DNA from: Bacteroidota bacterium
GTDB taxonomy: Bacteria > Bacteroidota > Bacteroidia > B-17B0 > Aurantibacillaceae
Length of the DNA stretch: 17,275 nucleotides
Direction: 5' to 3'
NCBI GenBank assembly: GCA_025359355.1
Contig: JANYGR010000207.1
Location: 1 to 17,275, forward strand
Below are positions 7,887-14,702 of the stretch, piece by piece. The position numbers and the translations under genes were made by a program. How positions within the stretch are numbered: the stretch's first letter is position 1; each line of letters opens with the position of its first letter. The notes under the pieces are model-generated. The model did not search any database, was not told the DNA's origin, and saw only the letters and a program-made list of their open reading frames with translations.

Positions 7887-7917
7887 TACTTCAAAAATTA
7901 AAAAATCACTTACAACT

Positions 7918-8298
7918 ATGAATTTCCCTGCAGATTTAAAATACACTAAAGATCACGAATGGATTCGTGTAGAAGGTAACAACGCAACTATTGGTATTAC
8001 TGATTTTGCACAAAAAGAATTAGGTGATATCGTTTACGTTGATATTACTACTGTTGGCGAAACTGTAGCAAAAGAAGAGATTTTTGGTACTGTAGAAGCA
8101 GTTAAAACTGTATCTGATTTATTTATGCCATTAACTGGAAAAGTATTAGAAATGAATAAAGACATTGACTCTGCTCCAGAATCTGTCAATAACGATCCTT
8201 ATGGAAAAGGTTGGATGATAAAAATATCTATTGATAACGTTTCTGAATTAGCGGAATTATTATCATGTGATGCTTACAAAACATTAATTGGCGCTTAA
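7918..8298 (+). CDS. gcvH: Glycine cleavage system H protein
   Basis: Lipoyl carrier of the glycine cleavage complex. Its lipoyl arm shuttles the aminomethyl group between the P and T proteins and is reoxidised by the L protein. The 126-aa product has the usual H-protein length and begins M-N-F-P-A-D-L-K-Y-T-K-D-H-E-W, a family hallmark. The lipoylated lysine is K63 in G57-T-V-E-A-V-K-T-V-S-D, and the C-terminal half carries N91-N-D-P-Y-G-K-G-W-M. The ATG at 7918 is chosen over one 63 nt upstream because the extension has no family counterpart and overlaps the promoter. No gcvP or gcvT lies in the window, so the complex is encoded at dispersed loci or beyond the edges. Transcription probably ends at the hairpin at 8319-8347. 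Confidence 0.97.
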   Translation: MNFPADLKYTKDHEWIRVEGNNATIGITDFAQKELGDIVYVDITTVGETVAKEEIFGTVEAVKTVSDLFMPLTGKVLEMNKDIDSAPESVNNDPYGKGWMIKISIDNVSELAELLSCDAYKTLIGA

Positions 8299-8318
8299 TT
8301 TACACTGATTTAATATAT

Positions 8319-8347
8319 AACCTTCTGCTTTGGCGGAAGGTTTTTTT
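8319..8347 (+). terminator. Intrinsic terminator after gcvH, abutting the VanZ-family start codon
   Basis: A 10-bp stem (8319-8328 with 8333-8342, one U-G pair) with loop TTTG is followed by an unbroken T7 run (8341-8347). The next three bases are the ATG of the downstream gene. It lies 20 nt after the gcvH stop. Confidence 0.88.
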
Positions 8348-8737
8348 ATGCTAAAACTTTTATCAAAATATAACTTAATTGCCGCAATCTGCTGGACAGT
8401 CATCATATTTATATTATGTTGTACTCCCGGCAGATTTATTCCAACAACTTCTTGGCTCGAATTACTCAGTTTTGACAAGTTTGTGCATGCTTCTATTTTT
8501 TTCGGACTTACATGCTTTTGGTTAGTGTATGTCTATTATCATTTTCAACTAACTAATCTTTCAATTTCCATAACAATTTTGCTTTGTATAGCTTATGGTG
8601 GTTCTATAGAAATTATGCAGGCAACCATATTTAGTCAACGTAGTGGCGATTGGCTTGATTTTATTGCAAACTCTTTTGGTTGCTTAATGGGCTTATTATT
8701 TTTCAGTAAGAAAAAAGAATTATTAGAAAAAAACTAA
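8348..8737 (+). CDS. VanZ-family integral membrane protein
   Basis: The 129-aa protein has about four hydrophobic segments (roughly residues 9-25, 45-64, 70-88 and 104-119). The VanZ signature polar residues are present: D43-K44 and H47; Y83-G84 with E88 and Q91; R98 with D101, D104, N108 and G111. The family is named after the teicoplanin-resistance accessory protein, but most members have no known function, and this context gives no reason to infer glycopeptide resistance. The start is set at the ATG at 8348. An in-frame TTG at 8330 sits in the loop of the preceding hairpin and is unlikely. The gene directly follows gcvH across that terminator. I see no promoter of its own, so expression probably depends on read-through. 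Confidence 0.88.
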   Translation: MLKLLSKYNLIAAICWTVIIFILCCTPGRFIPTTSWLELLSFDKFVHASIFFGLTCFWLVYVYYHFQLTNLSISITILLCIAYGGSIEIMQATIFSQRSGDWLDFIANSFGCLMGLLFFSKKKELLEKN

Positions 8738-8770
8738 TTCAAAAAAATTATCAATTACATTATTAGGATA

Positions 8771-8821
8771 ACCACTTATAAGCAAAAACCTACCACTTAT
8801 TCCGAAAAGCTTACCAGTTAA
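8771..8821 (+). repeat. Three direct repeats at exact 21-bp spacing, candidate LytTR-regulator binding sites
   Basis: ACCACTTAT (8771-8779), ACCACTTAT (8792-8800) and ACCAGTTAA (8813-8821) are separated by two 12-bp spacers, each with an A-run in the same phase. A 9-bp box plus 12-bp spacer is the layout known for LytTR DNA-binding proteins such as AgrA, and the third box matches the published (T/A)(A/C)CAGTTN(A/G)(T/G) form; the first two differ at the G. The array ends 33 bp before a -7 box (8855-8862) that lacks a -33 partner, a normal position for activator sites. No LytTR gene is visible in the window, so the regulator is inferred. Confidence 0.55.
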
Positions 8822-8854
8822 TAAATCAGAGCAGTTATGAAATTTTAAAATCTT

Positions 8855-8862
8855 TATATTTG
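8855..8862 (+). promoter_or_regulatory. -7 element without a -33 partner, possible activated promoter
   Basis: TATATTTG matches TAnnTTTG, but no TTG lies at the expected distance. It follows the 21-bp repeats and could drive the 177-aa protein gene with a leader of about 50 nt when an activator is bound. Confidence 0.35.
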
Positions 8863-8881
8863 TTTGAAAAAAATATTATCA

Positions 8882-8913
8882 TTTTGATTTTAAAAAAGCT
8901 TGTATTATATTTG
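8882..8913 (+). promoter_or_regulatory. Near-perfect promoter directly at the start codon of the 177-aa protein
   Basis: TTTTG (8882-8886), a 19-nt spacer and TATATTTG (8906-8913) match the Bacteroidota consensus in both halves. The -7 box ends only 5 nt before the ATG at 8919, so transcripts from it would be leaderless or nearly so. Confidence 0.6.
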
Positions 8914-8918
8914 TTACA

Positions 8919-9452
8919 ATGAAAAAAAATTCCATCATATTAATCTTAGCATTAGTTGTGCTAATTTCTGTTGGAAATTTTGGTTTATTTAGCCTGTTTT
9001 TAAATCAATATAAAACAAATCTTCAATCTCAAATACAAAATAATTCTAGTAGTGTTATTGATATCATTCGCATTAATCCTAGCGAATTATACGCAAACAA
9101 TAAAAATATCAGTTGGGAAGATGATAACAAAGAAATTATTTATAAAGGAATTTTATATGACGTTTTATCCATCGAATGTGTGAAAGGTAAGGTTTCCATT
9201 AAAGCTATTTCTGACAGCAAGGAACAAGATTATAAAATGGCTTATGCAAATACGCAAGAAAAAAACAATACTTCATCTAACTCTCCTCTAAATCTATTAA
9301 AACAATTTTTAAGTTTAAATTTTACAGAAACTAAATTGTCAACTTCTTTCCTTACAGCTGATGTTACTACTACCACTTTCTCATTCAAGTCGTACAATTA
9401 CCTTATACACAAGGGTTACAAAACACTTGACACTCCTCCCCCAAATTGTTAA
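8919..9452 (+). CDS. Small membrane-anchored or exported protein of unknown function (177 aa)
   Basis: The N-terminus (M-K-K-N-S then hydrophobic residues 6-28) is a signal anchor or uncleaved signal peptide, followed by a mainly polar domain outside the membrane. W66-E-D-D-N-K-E-I-I-Y-K-G-I-L-Y-D-V and S98-D-S-K-E-Q resemble a group of short Bacteroidota hypothetical proteins that share a 'K-E-x-x-Y-x-G-x-L-Y-D' block; I know this group only as uncharacterised. Residues 112-126 are low-complexity Asn/Ser, and the C-terminus is D-T-P-P-P-N-C. No lipobox or T9SS domain is present. It appears to be monocistronic, with two candidate promoters and the 21-bp repeats upstream, so its expression is probably regulated. 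There is no Shine-Dalgarno sequence. Confidence 0.75.
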   Translation: MKKNSIILILALVVLISVGNFGLFSLFLNQYKTNLQSQIQNNSSSVIDIIRINPSELYANNKNISWEDDNKEIIYKGILYDVLSIECVKGKVSIKAISDSKEQDYKMAYANTQEKNNTSSNSPLNLLKQFLSLNFTETKLSTSFLTADVTTTTFSFKSYNYLIHKGYKTLDTPPPNC

Positions 9453-9473
9453 TCAAGCATATTATTCGAATTT

Positions 9474-9501
9474 CTATTATTAGCTGTTAATCTAATAATA
9501 G
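9474..9501 (+). terminator. AT-rich hairpin after the 177-aa protein gene, possible terminator
   Basis: A perfect 10-bp inverted repeat (9474-9483 with 9492-9501) with an 8-nt loop starts 22 nt after the stop codon. It has only two G-C pairs and no T-run behind it, so it is a weak candidate. Confidence 0.35.
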
Positions 9502-9558
9502 TCTATTACCCTAACTGATATTTGTAAATCCATTGTATTTACATACATATTCTGATAC

Positions 9559-9663
9559 AAAAGGCTAGTAGTTAAATTTAGAAGAAATAAATATGTCCTA
9601 TTTATTTTATTGTTTCAAAAAGTTGGAATGTTTTAAGCAGTATGTTTAATTAACTAGCCTTTT
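9559..9663. repeat. Long-range inverted repeat enclosing a second hairpin
   Basis: AAAAGGCTAGT (9559-9569) and ACTAGCCTTTT (9653-9663) are perfect 11-bp complements 83 nt apart. Inside, 9585-9593 and 9599-9607 form a 9-bp A/T stem. The outer right arm runs into a T-run, so the whole unit could end a short plus-strand transcript. Confidence 0.5.
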
Positions 9664-9765
9664 TATTAGGGTTACACTATTTACAAATAAAAAATATACA
9701 ATTCATTAAGGTTCAAAAATAAATTATGAATAGTAATATCTAAGATAAAAATAACAACACACAAC

Positions 9766-12528
9766 ATGAAAAAAATCATTACTACAGCCATTGCTCTTCT
9801 ATTTATAGGATATGAGGCAATCCATGCGCAAAACATTCAGCCGTGTAATACTTATCAGATGCAGGAATATTACGCTAAAACAATTCCTGGTTATGCCGAA
9901 AAATTACAGGCTATCACCCAACAAACAGAAGCTGATTTTCTCAATCATTTGAATGGACTTTCCACTCAAAAAACGGGCTCCTTATCGCCTTCATACACAT
10001 TTACTATCCCAGTCGTTTTTCATATTTTACATACGAATGGTATTGAAAATATTTCAGATGCTGCTTGTGTTTCCGCATTAGCTCAGATTAATAGCGATTA
10101 TGCTCGACTTGGTTCTGATACCAATACGATTGATCCTTTATTTAAATCATTGTATGTCAACTCTCGTTTGCATTTTCAGTTGGCTCAAAAAGATCCAGCT
10201 GGTAATTGCACTAATGGAATCATCCATCACTACGACCCAAACACAGATTGGGATCAAGCTAATGCACTTTACCATTATAAATATACTATCCCTGAAATTA
10301 CTGGCTCTTGGATTCCATCTAAGTATTTAAATATTTATATTGTTAAAAATATTATTGGTCAATCTGCTGGTATCATTGTTGGATACACGCATTTACCAGG
10401 CACTGCTCCTAGCAAAGGATCTGACGCCATTGTTTACCGTTATGATTTTTTATCTGGTACAAATGCCAGATCTTTAAGTCATGAAATTGGACATTGGTTT
10501 GGATTATCTCATACGTTTGGAGGTTCAAATAATGCCGGTATTAGTTGTGATAATGATGACATTTATGATACACCAAGAACAACAGGCTTTTTCAGTACTT
10601 GTCCTAAAGTAAATAATTTAACGTTTACGCCATCTGTTTTAAACTTAAATGACAGTTCTGAAATTGTGAACGTAACATTAGGTTCAATCATATCGAATAC
10701 TTCAAAAAATTCGTTACAAACCATATTAGCGGTTCCATCTGGAACAGGAGTTGCTGTAACTAAAACATTAACAGCGAAAGGCTTTGCAGGTGGATATACA
10801 GATTTATCAAAATCTTATCCTTTAGAAGTTGCGTATAATAATGCAAGCGCAGTAACCTTACCTCTTAGCATCAAATCATTGGCTGCCTACACGGATAGTA
10901 ATTCGGTAGGTGTTTATTTTGATAAAAATAATAATGGATTATTTTCAGATGCTGGCGAAGCCGTATTTGTGCCGACAGTAGCGATTATTGGAACAAATAC
11001 GTTTACTTCTAACGTAACTATCCCAGGTGGATTAAATGGTTATTATCGAATGAGAATAATTACTAACAAAGGCGTTGTAACCGATCCTTTAATGTCGATT
11101 ACAAGTGGAGAAGTTGAAGATTATTTATTAGCAGTAAGGCTTTCAAGTTGCGATAGCTTAAGACCAAATATTGAAAACATTATGGATTACTCTTCTTGCC
11201 CTAAGATGTTTACTCAAGGACAAACTGCTAAAATAAGATATACTGCAAACTCTACTATATCTGATAGACACAATTTATCTGACACAGCTAATTTAGTCGC
11301 AGTTGGTTTTTGGCATCCTACCACTATTGCAGTTATATCTCCATCAACAGCAACATCAGGCACGGTTATAGGACATCCTGCCGATACTACTTATAATTAC
11401 GCAGTAACCCCGGTAATACCTTGCGCACCAATAGCGGATTTTTATGCTAATAAAACAATGAGTTGTAATGGACAATCTGTAACATTTAATAGTACGTCTT
11501 ATAACAGTACACCTACAAGTTACTCATGGGTATTTGAAGGTGGTACACCAGCTACATCAACAAGTGCTAACCCAACGATAACTTATAATACTCCTGGTAC
11601 CTTTTCAGTTACTTTAACAGTGTCTAACACTTATGGAACAAATACTAAATCAGTGATTTCGTTTATAAATAACTCATGGAACTCTAATGATCCTAGTTAT
11701 CCATATATTCAGGATTTTGAAGGCGGGTTAAACAATGGCTGGGTTAGCAAAAACCCAGATTACTTAAGTGTTGAATGGCAAAGTTGTAACATTGGTTCTC
11801 AAAATACTACTAAAAGTATGGTATTGCCAAATTTTGATGGAGGTTATCATGATAGAAATATTGATATCTTAGAATCACCATTATTTAATTTCCACAATGT
11901 TTCAAATATTTCAATTAGTATTGATTATTGTGCGCCTAGAAAAGTAGGAGTAGCAGGTTCATTAAAATCATTGTTCTTCCAATATTCTACAGACTGCGGC
12001 GGAACATGGATAAATATGCCAGTAAACTTTCCTTCAGATTCTGTAATGGCAACATATAGCGGTGTTACCTCAACGGCGCCTTATATTCCTTTTAATGCGA
12101 GTAATTGGAAAACATTAACAAACTCTCCTGCTGTTTTAGCTACACCAATTGCTAATAAACGGGATGTGAAATTTAGATTTTGGTATCAAAACTCTTATGA
12201 TGTTTCTCAACACCTTTATCTTGATCAATTTAATATTTCAGGCACTGTTGGTTTAGAAGATTTTGCTAATAACATAGGTTTATCTTTATACCCTAACCCT
12301 ACTTCTGAATCTACAACACTTGAATTCACTTCACCGGCAGATTCAAAAGCAACGGTTACAGTTAATGACGTTTTAGGCAGACAAGTTGAAGCAGCGGCAT
12401 TAAATGTATATGCGGGGCTCGTGATTAAACATAACATCAATGCTTCTAAACAATTAAGTACAGGTATTTATTTTGTAACTCTAAACTTAGGAAATCAAAA
12501 AGTAACTAAAAAATTAATTATAGAATAA
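9766..12528 (+). CDS. Secreted M43 (pappalysin-type) zinc metalloprotease with nested GEVED domain, PKD domain and T9SS sorting domain
   Basis: The 920-aa protein has a Sec signal peptide (residues 1-21, ending H-A-Q) and a pro-region to about residue 75. The metzincin catalytic domain has zinc ligands H239, H243 and H249 and catalytic E240 (S-H-E-I-G-H-W-F-G-L-S-H-T-F), then C261 and D268-T-P. The Met-turn N471-I-M-D-Y-S-S-C-P does not follow at the usual short distance. Residues about 285-456 form an inserted GEVED-type beta domain with V381-G-V-Y-F-D-K-N-N-N-G-L-F and G448-E-V-E-D-Y-L-L. The catalytic domain then resumes with M481-F-T-Q-G-Q. Next come a PKD-like domain (about 553-632), a MAM/jelly-roll-like region starting D650-F-E-G-G-L (about 645-826), and a type A C-terminal sorting domain (about 834-920: L841-Y-P-N-P, L870-G-R-Q-V, L897-S-T-G-I-Y-F, ending K-K-L-I-I-E). 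It should cross the outer membrane by T9SS and stay surface-attached or be released. The substrate is unknown. Confidence 0.93.
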   Translation: MKKIITTAIALLFIGYEAIHAQNIQPCNTYQMQEYYAKTIPGYAEKLQAITQQTEADFLNHLNGLSTQKTGSLSPSYTFTIPVVFHILHTNGIENISDAACVSALAQINSDYARLGSDTNTIDPLFKSLYVNSRLHFQLAQKDPAGNCTNGIIHHYDPNTDWDQANALYHYKYTIPEITGSWIPSKYLNIYIVKNIIGQSAGIIVGYTHLPGTAPSKGSDAIVYRYDFLSGTNARSLSHEIGHWFGLSHTFGGSNNAGISCDNDDIYDTPRTTGFFSTCPKVNNLTFTPSVLNLNDSSEIVNVTLGSIISNTSKNSLQTILAVPSGTGVAVTKTLTAKGFAGGYTDLSKSYPLEVAYNNASAVTLPLSIKSLAAYTDSNSVGVYFDKNNNGLFSDAGEAVFVPTVAIIGTNTFTSNVTIPGGLNGYYRMRIITNKGVVTDPLMSITSGEVEDYLLAVRLSSCDSLRPNIENIMDYSSCPKMFTQGQTAKIRYTANSTISDRHNLSDTANLVAVGFWHPTTIAVISPSTATSGTVIGHPADTTYNYAVTPVIPCAPIADFYANKTMSCNGQSVTFNSTSYNSTPTSYSWVFEGGTPATSTSANPTITYNTPGTFSVTLTVSNTYGTNTKSVISFINNSWNSNDPSYPYIQDFEGGLNNGWVSKNPDYLSVEWQSCNIGSQNTTKSMVLPNFDGGYHDRNIDILESPLFNFHNVSNISISIDYCAPRKVGVAGSLKSLFFQYSTDCGGTWINMPVNFPSDSVMATYSGVTSTAPYIPFNASNWKTLTNSPAVLATPIANKRDVKFRFWYQNSYDVSQHLYLDQFNISGTVGLEDFANNIGLSLYPNPTSESTTLEFTSPADSKATVTVNDVLGRQVEAAALNVYAGLVIKHNINASKQLSTGIYFVTLNLGNQKVTKKLIIE

Positions 12529-12549
12529 TTGTAAATTACTTATTCTTTT

Positions 12550-12582
12550 AAACGCCCATCTAGCTTATAGATGGGCGTTTTT
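12550..12582 (+). terminator. Intrinsic terminator after the metalloprotease gene
   Basis: A perfect 13-bp stem (12550-12562 with 12568-12580) with 5-nt loop GCTTA, a GC-rich core and a run of five T from 12578 starts 21 nt after the stop codon. Confidence 0.92.
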
Positions 12583-12707
12583 ATATAGCTATATCTTATT
12601 GATAAAAGTAGCTCTAACCGAAATCCCTAACATAACAATACTAGTAACACATATTACATCTAAAAGAGACACATATATATTCAACTACATTATGATTGTG
12701 TTTAAAA

Positions 12708-12746
12708 ACAAAACCCCTGAATCCTATTGGTATTCAGGGGTTTTGT
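12708..12746 (-). terminator. Intrinsic terminator after the DUF6089-type gene
   Basis: A perfect 15-bp stem (12708-12722 with 12732-12746) with a 9-nt loop has a CCCC/GGGG core. On the minus strand the stem's lower end supplies TTTTGT and is followed by further T residues. It begins 16 nt after the stop codon at 12763. Between this hairpin and the one at 12550-12582 I see nothing. Confidence 0.9.
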
Positions 12747-12762
12747 AATATCTAAAAATCAA

Positions 12763-13692
12763 TTAGAATTTAGCTCTAATCTTACGTACCTTACCTCTTT
12801 TATGACCACCAAAGAAGTGTCCATAATGACCTCTGTAAAAACTAGACTTTCCTTTTATAACATAGCTATAACTTAAACTCATCGTCATATAACTATCCTT
12901 ATGTGTTTTATCTCCACGTTTTTGCTCTACACCGTTTACTGCATCATAACCGAAGTTTTTTGCAAATGCAGGATCAACACTACTGCCCAATTCAGGCGTT
13001 CTGTTTGATAACGCCACTGATTCAGCTGAGCTTAAGGTTGATGGGTTTTTATATGTAGTACTAATGTCATCTAAATAATCAGTAAAAGTTGTACGGTAAT
13101 TATATTCAAATCCTATACGGTGTTTTTTACTAAATGTAAAATAAAAACCCAAACCAGCAGGTATATTAAATCCTATGGGAGAATAAGAAACACCCTCTGT
13201 TCTTAAAGGCCTTAGTGCAACCCACTCGCCATTATAATTAGCTTTTGGATTTGAGTAAAAACCTCCAATACCTGCAAAAATGTATGCCCTGAACCCATTT
13301 TTATAACGATACGTATTTCCTAAGTCATTATTTTCGTAGAAGAAATATTCTGCTGTTAATCCTAAATCAAACATGTCGTTTCGAAAATTCATGTTACGAG
13401 CAACTCGAGCAGGATTGGTTGATAATTTATCATCACCTTCTATCCGTAAATAATCTAATGCTAATTTTAAAGAAAATTTTGGTTTTATTTTATAACGCAC
13501 AAATCCACCAACATTCCAGCGTGTTTTAGCCATCTTCATATCAGCAACAAAGTCTCTACGTGTTTTTTCTTTACCACCAATATCTCCAAGGTAGTTTGAT
13601 ACCCCAACAGATAAGCCGTAATCCAGACGCCATTGAGCATTTGAAATTAAGGAGATAGTTAGAAGAAAGGTTAGTATAAAAATATTTTTCAT
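12763..13692 (-). CDS. DUF6089-type outer-membrane beta-barrel protein
   Basis: The 309-aa protein has a signal peptide (residues 1-19, cleavage before Q-W). The mature part consists of alternating hydrophobic/polar strands with aromatic girdles, as in small outer-membrane barrels. Y34-L-G-D-I-G-G near the N-terminus, F139-A-G-I-G-G-F-Y-S-N-P, P178-A-G-L-G-F-Y and T202-F-T-D-Y-L-D-D-I-S match what I know of the DUF6089 family, which is common in Bacteroidota and lacks a firm function. The last 27 residues (from S283) are strongly basic and rich in His, Gly and Arg, unusual for the end of a barrel, where an aromatic final strand is expected; the protein does end in Phe. It is monocistronic, with its own terminator and a promoter shared back-to-back with the flavoenzyme gene. 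Confidence 0.88.
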   Translation of the reverse strand: MKNIFILTFLLTISLISNAQWRLDYGLSVGVSNYLGDIGGKEKTRRDFVADMKMAKTRWNVGGFVRYKIKPKFSLKLALDYLRIEGDDKLSTNPARVARNMNFRNDMFDLGLTAEYFFYENNDLGNTYRYKNGFRAYIFAGIGGFYSNPKANYNGEWVALRPLRTEGVSYSPIGFNIPAGLGFYFTFSKKHRIGFEYNYRTTFTDYLDDISTTYKNPSTLSSAESVALSNRTPELGSSVDPAFAKNFGYDAVNGVEQKRGDKTHKDSYMTMSLSYSYVIKGKSSFYRGHYGHFFGGHKRGKVRKIRAKF

Positions 13693-13712
13693 TTAATAAT
13701 GTCTTAGATTTA

Positions 13713-13744
13713 CAAAAATAATAAAATCTTTAACTTTACACCAA
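13713..13744 (-). promoter_or_regulatory. Promoter of the DUF6089-type gene
   Basis: Minus-strand TTG (13744-13742, at the end of a T-run), a 21-nt spacer and TATTTTTG (13720-13713) fit the Bacteroidota consensus. The predicted start near 13707 leaves about 15 nt before the ATG. The intergenic region is only 65 bp. On the plus strand TAACTTTA (13731-13738) is a poor -7 candidate for the divergent flavoenzyme. Confidence 0.5.
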
Positions 13745-13757
13745 AAATAATACCATT

Positions 13758-14702
13758 ATGAACGTAATTAATCAATTATTTAACATAAAATACCCCATTA
13801 TACAGGGTGGAATGATTTGGTGCAGTGGTTGGGAGTTGGCTTCAGCGGTTTCAAATGCAGGCGGACTGGGCTTAATCGGTTCTGGATCGATGTATCCTGA
13901 GGTTTTGAGAATGCATATAAAAAAATGTCAACAAGCTACTAACAAACCCTTTGGAGTCAATGTCCCTCTTTTATACCCTAATATCGAAGAACATATCAAA
14001 ATCATCATCGAAGAAGGTGTTAAAATTGTATTTACTTCAGCAGGAAATCCCAAAACATGGACTAAACAATTAAAAGACCACGGAATTACAGTAGTGCATG
14101 TTGTTTCTAATATAAAATTCGCATTAAAATGTCAGGAGGCAGGCGTAGATGCTATTGTAGCTGAAGGCTTTGAAGCTGGAGGACATAACGGGCGCGAGGA
14201 AACAACTACACTCGTTCTAATTCCTCAAGTAAAAAAAGCCATTCATATTCCTTTGATAGCCGCTGGTGGTATAGGATCTGGGCAAGCCATGGTGGCAGTA
14301 ATGGCCTTAGGAGCGGATGGCGTTCAGGTTGGAAGCCGCTTTGTTACTACGCAGGAATCTTCGGCCCATCTTAATTTTAAAAATGCAATTGTTGCTGCTA
14401 AGGAGGGTGATACGCAATTATGCTTAAAACAATTAACTCCAGTAAGGTTATTAAAAAATGAGTTCTATAATCAGGTGCAAGCTCTTGAACATAAAGCAGC
14501 ATCCGTGGAGGAATTAAATCATTTGCTAGGAAAAGGACGCTCTAAAAAAGGGATGTTTGAAGGAGATATGACGGAAGGTGAATTGGAAATTGGTCAAGTA
14601 TCAGGTGATATAAATGCTATTGTTACTGCTAAAGAAGTGATTGATCAAATGATTGCAGAGTTTAACACGACTATTGATTTGATGTCGAAATCAAAATTCT
14701 AA
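13758..14702 (+). CDS. NPD-family FMN enzyme (nitronate monooxygenase / FabK-like enoyl reductase)
   Basis: The 314-aa TIM-barrel flavoprotein of the 2-nitropropane dioxygenase superfamily is predicted to be cytosolic. P13-I-I-Q-G-G-M opens the barrel and contacts FMN. A139-G-G-H-N-G-R-E-E carries H143, the conserved active-site His. A168-A-G-G-I-G-S-G-Q and G188-V-Q-V-G-S-R-F form the FMN-phosphate site. The C-terminal M-F-E-G-D and G-E-L-E-I-G-Q block is shared by the FabK-like branch. Members either oxidise alkyl nitronates or reduce enoyl-ACP. Motifs do not separate these here, and without a fatty-acid gene cluster I leave both open. The ATG at 13758 matches the family N-terminus. Its stop codon overlaps that of the convergent ABC ATPase gene, so no terminator fits between them. 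Confidence 0.9.
   Translation: MNVINQLFNIKYPIIQGGMIWCSGWELASAVSNAGGLGLIGSGSMYPEVLRMHIKKCQQATNKPFGVNVPLLYPNIEEHIKIIIEEGVKIVFTSAGNPKTWTKQLKDHGITVVHVVSNIKFALKCQEAGVDAIVAEGFEAGGHNGREETTTLVLIPQVKKAIHIPLIAAGGIGSGQAMVAVMALGADGVQVGSRFVTTQESSAHLNFKNAIVAAKEGDTQLCLKQLTPVRLLKNEFYNQVQALEHKAASVEELNHLLGKGRSKKGMFEGDMTEGELEIGQVSGDINAIVTAKEVIDQMIAEFNTTIDLMSKSKF

Larger units (their letters stand above)
9453..9765 (+). other. 313-bp gene-free interval with nested inverted repeats
   Basis: No open frame of note and no clear promoter for the downstream protease gene are visible. The interval holds four inverted repeats: 9474-9501, 9523-9543 (7-bp stem, 7-nt loop), 9585-9607 (9-bp stem, 5-nt loop) and a wide pair, 9559-9569 with 9653-9663 (11 perfect bp), that encloses the third. 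It may encode a structured leader or small RNA, or be the relic of a small mobile repeat. These are inferences. Confidence 0.4.

Noticed and set aside
8284..8478. 64-codon minus-strand frame over the gcvH end and VanZ-like start
   Set aside because: It is antisense to the VanZ-family gene and crosses a terminator hairpin; the composition is not convincing.
8348..8737. Glycopeptide resistance gene
   Set aside because: VanZ family membership alone does not indicate resistance, and no van operon genes are present.
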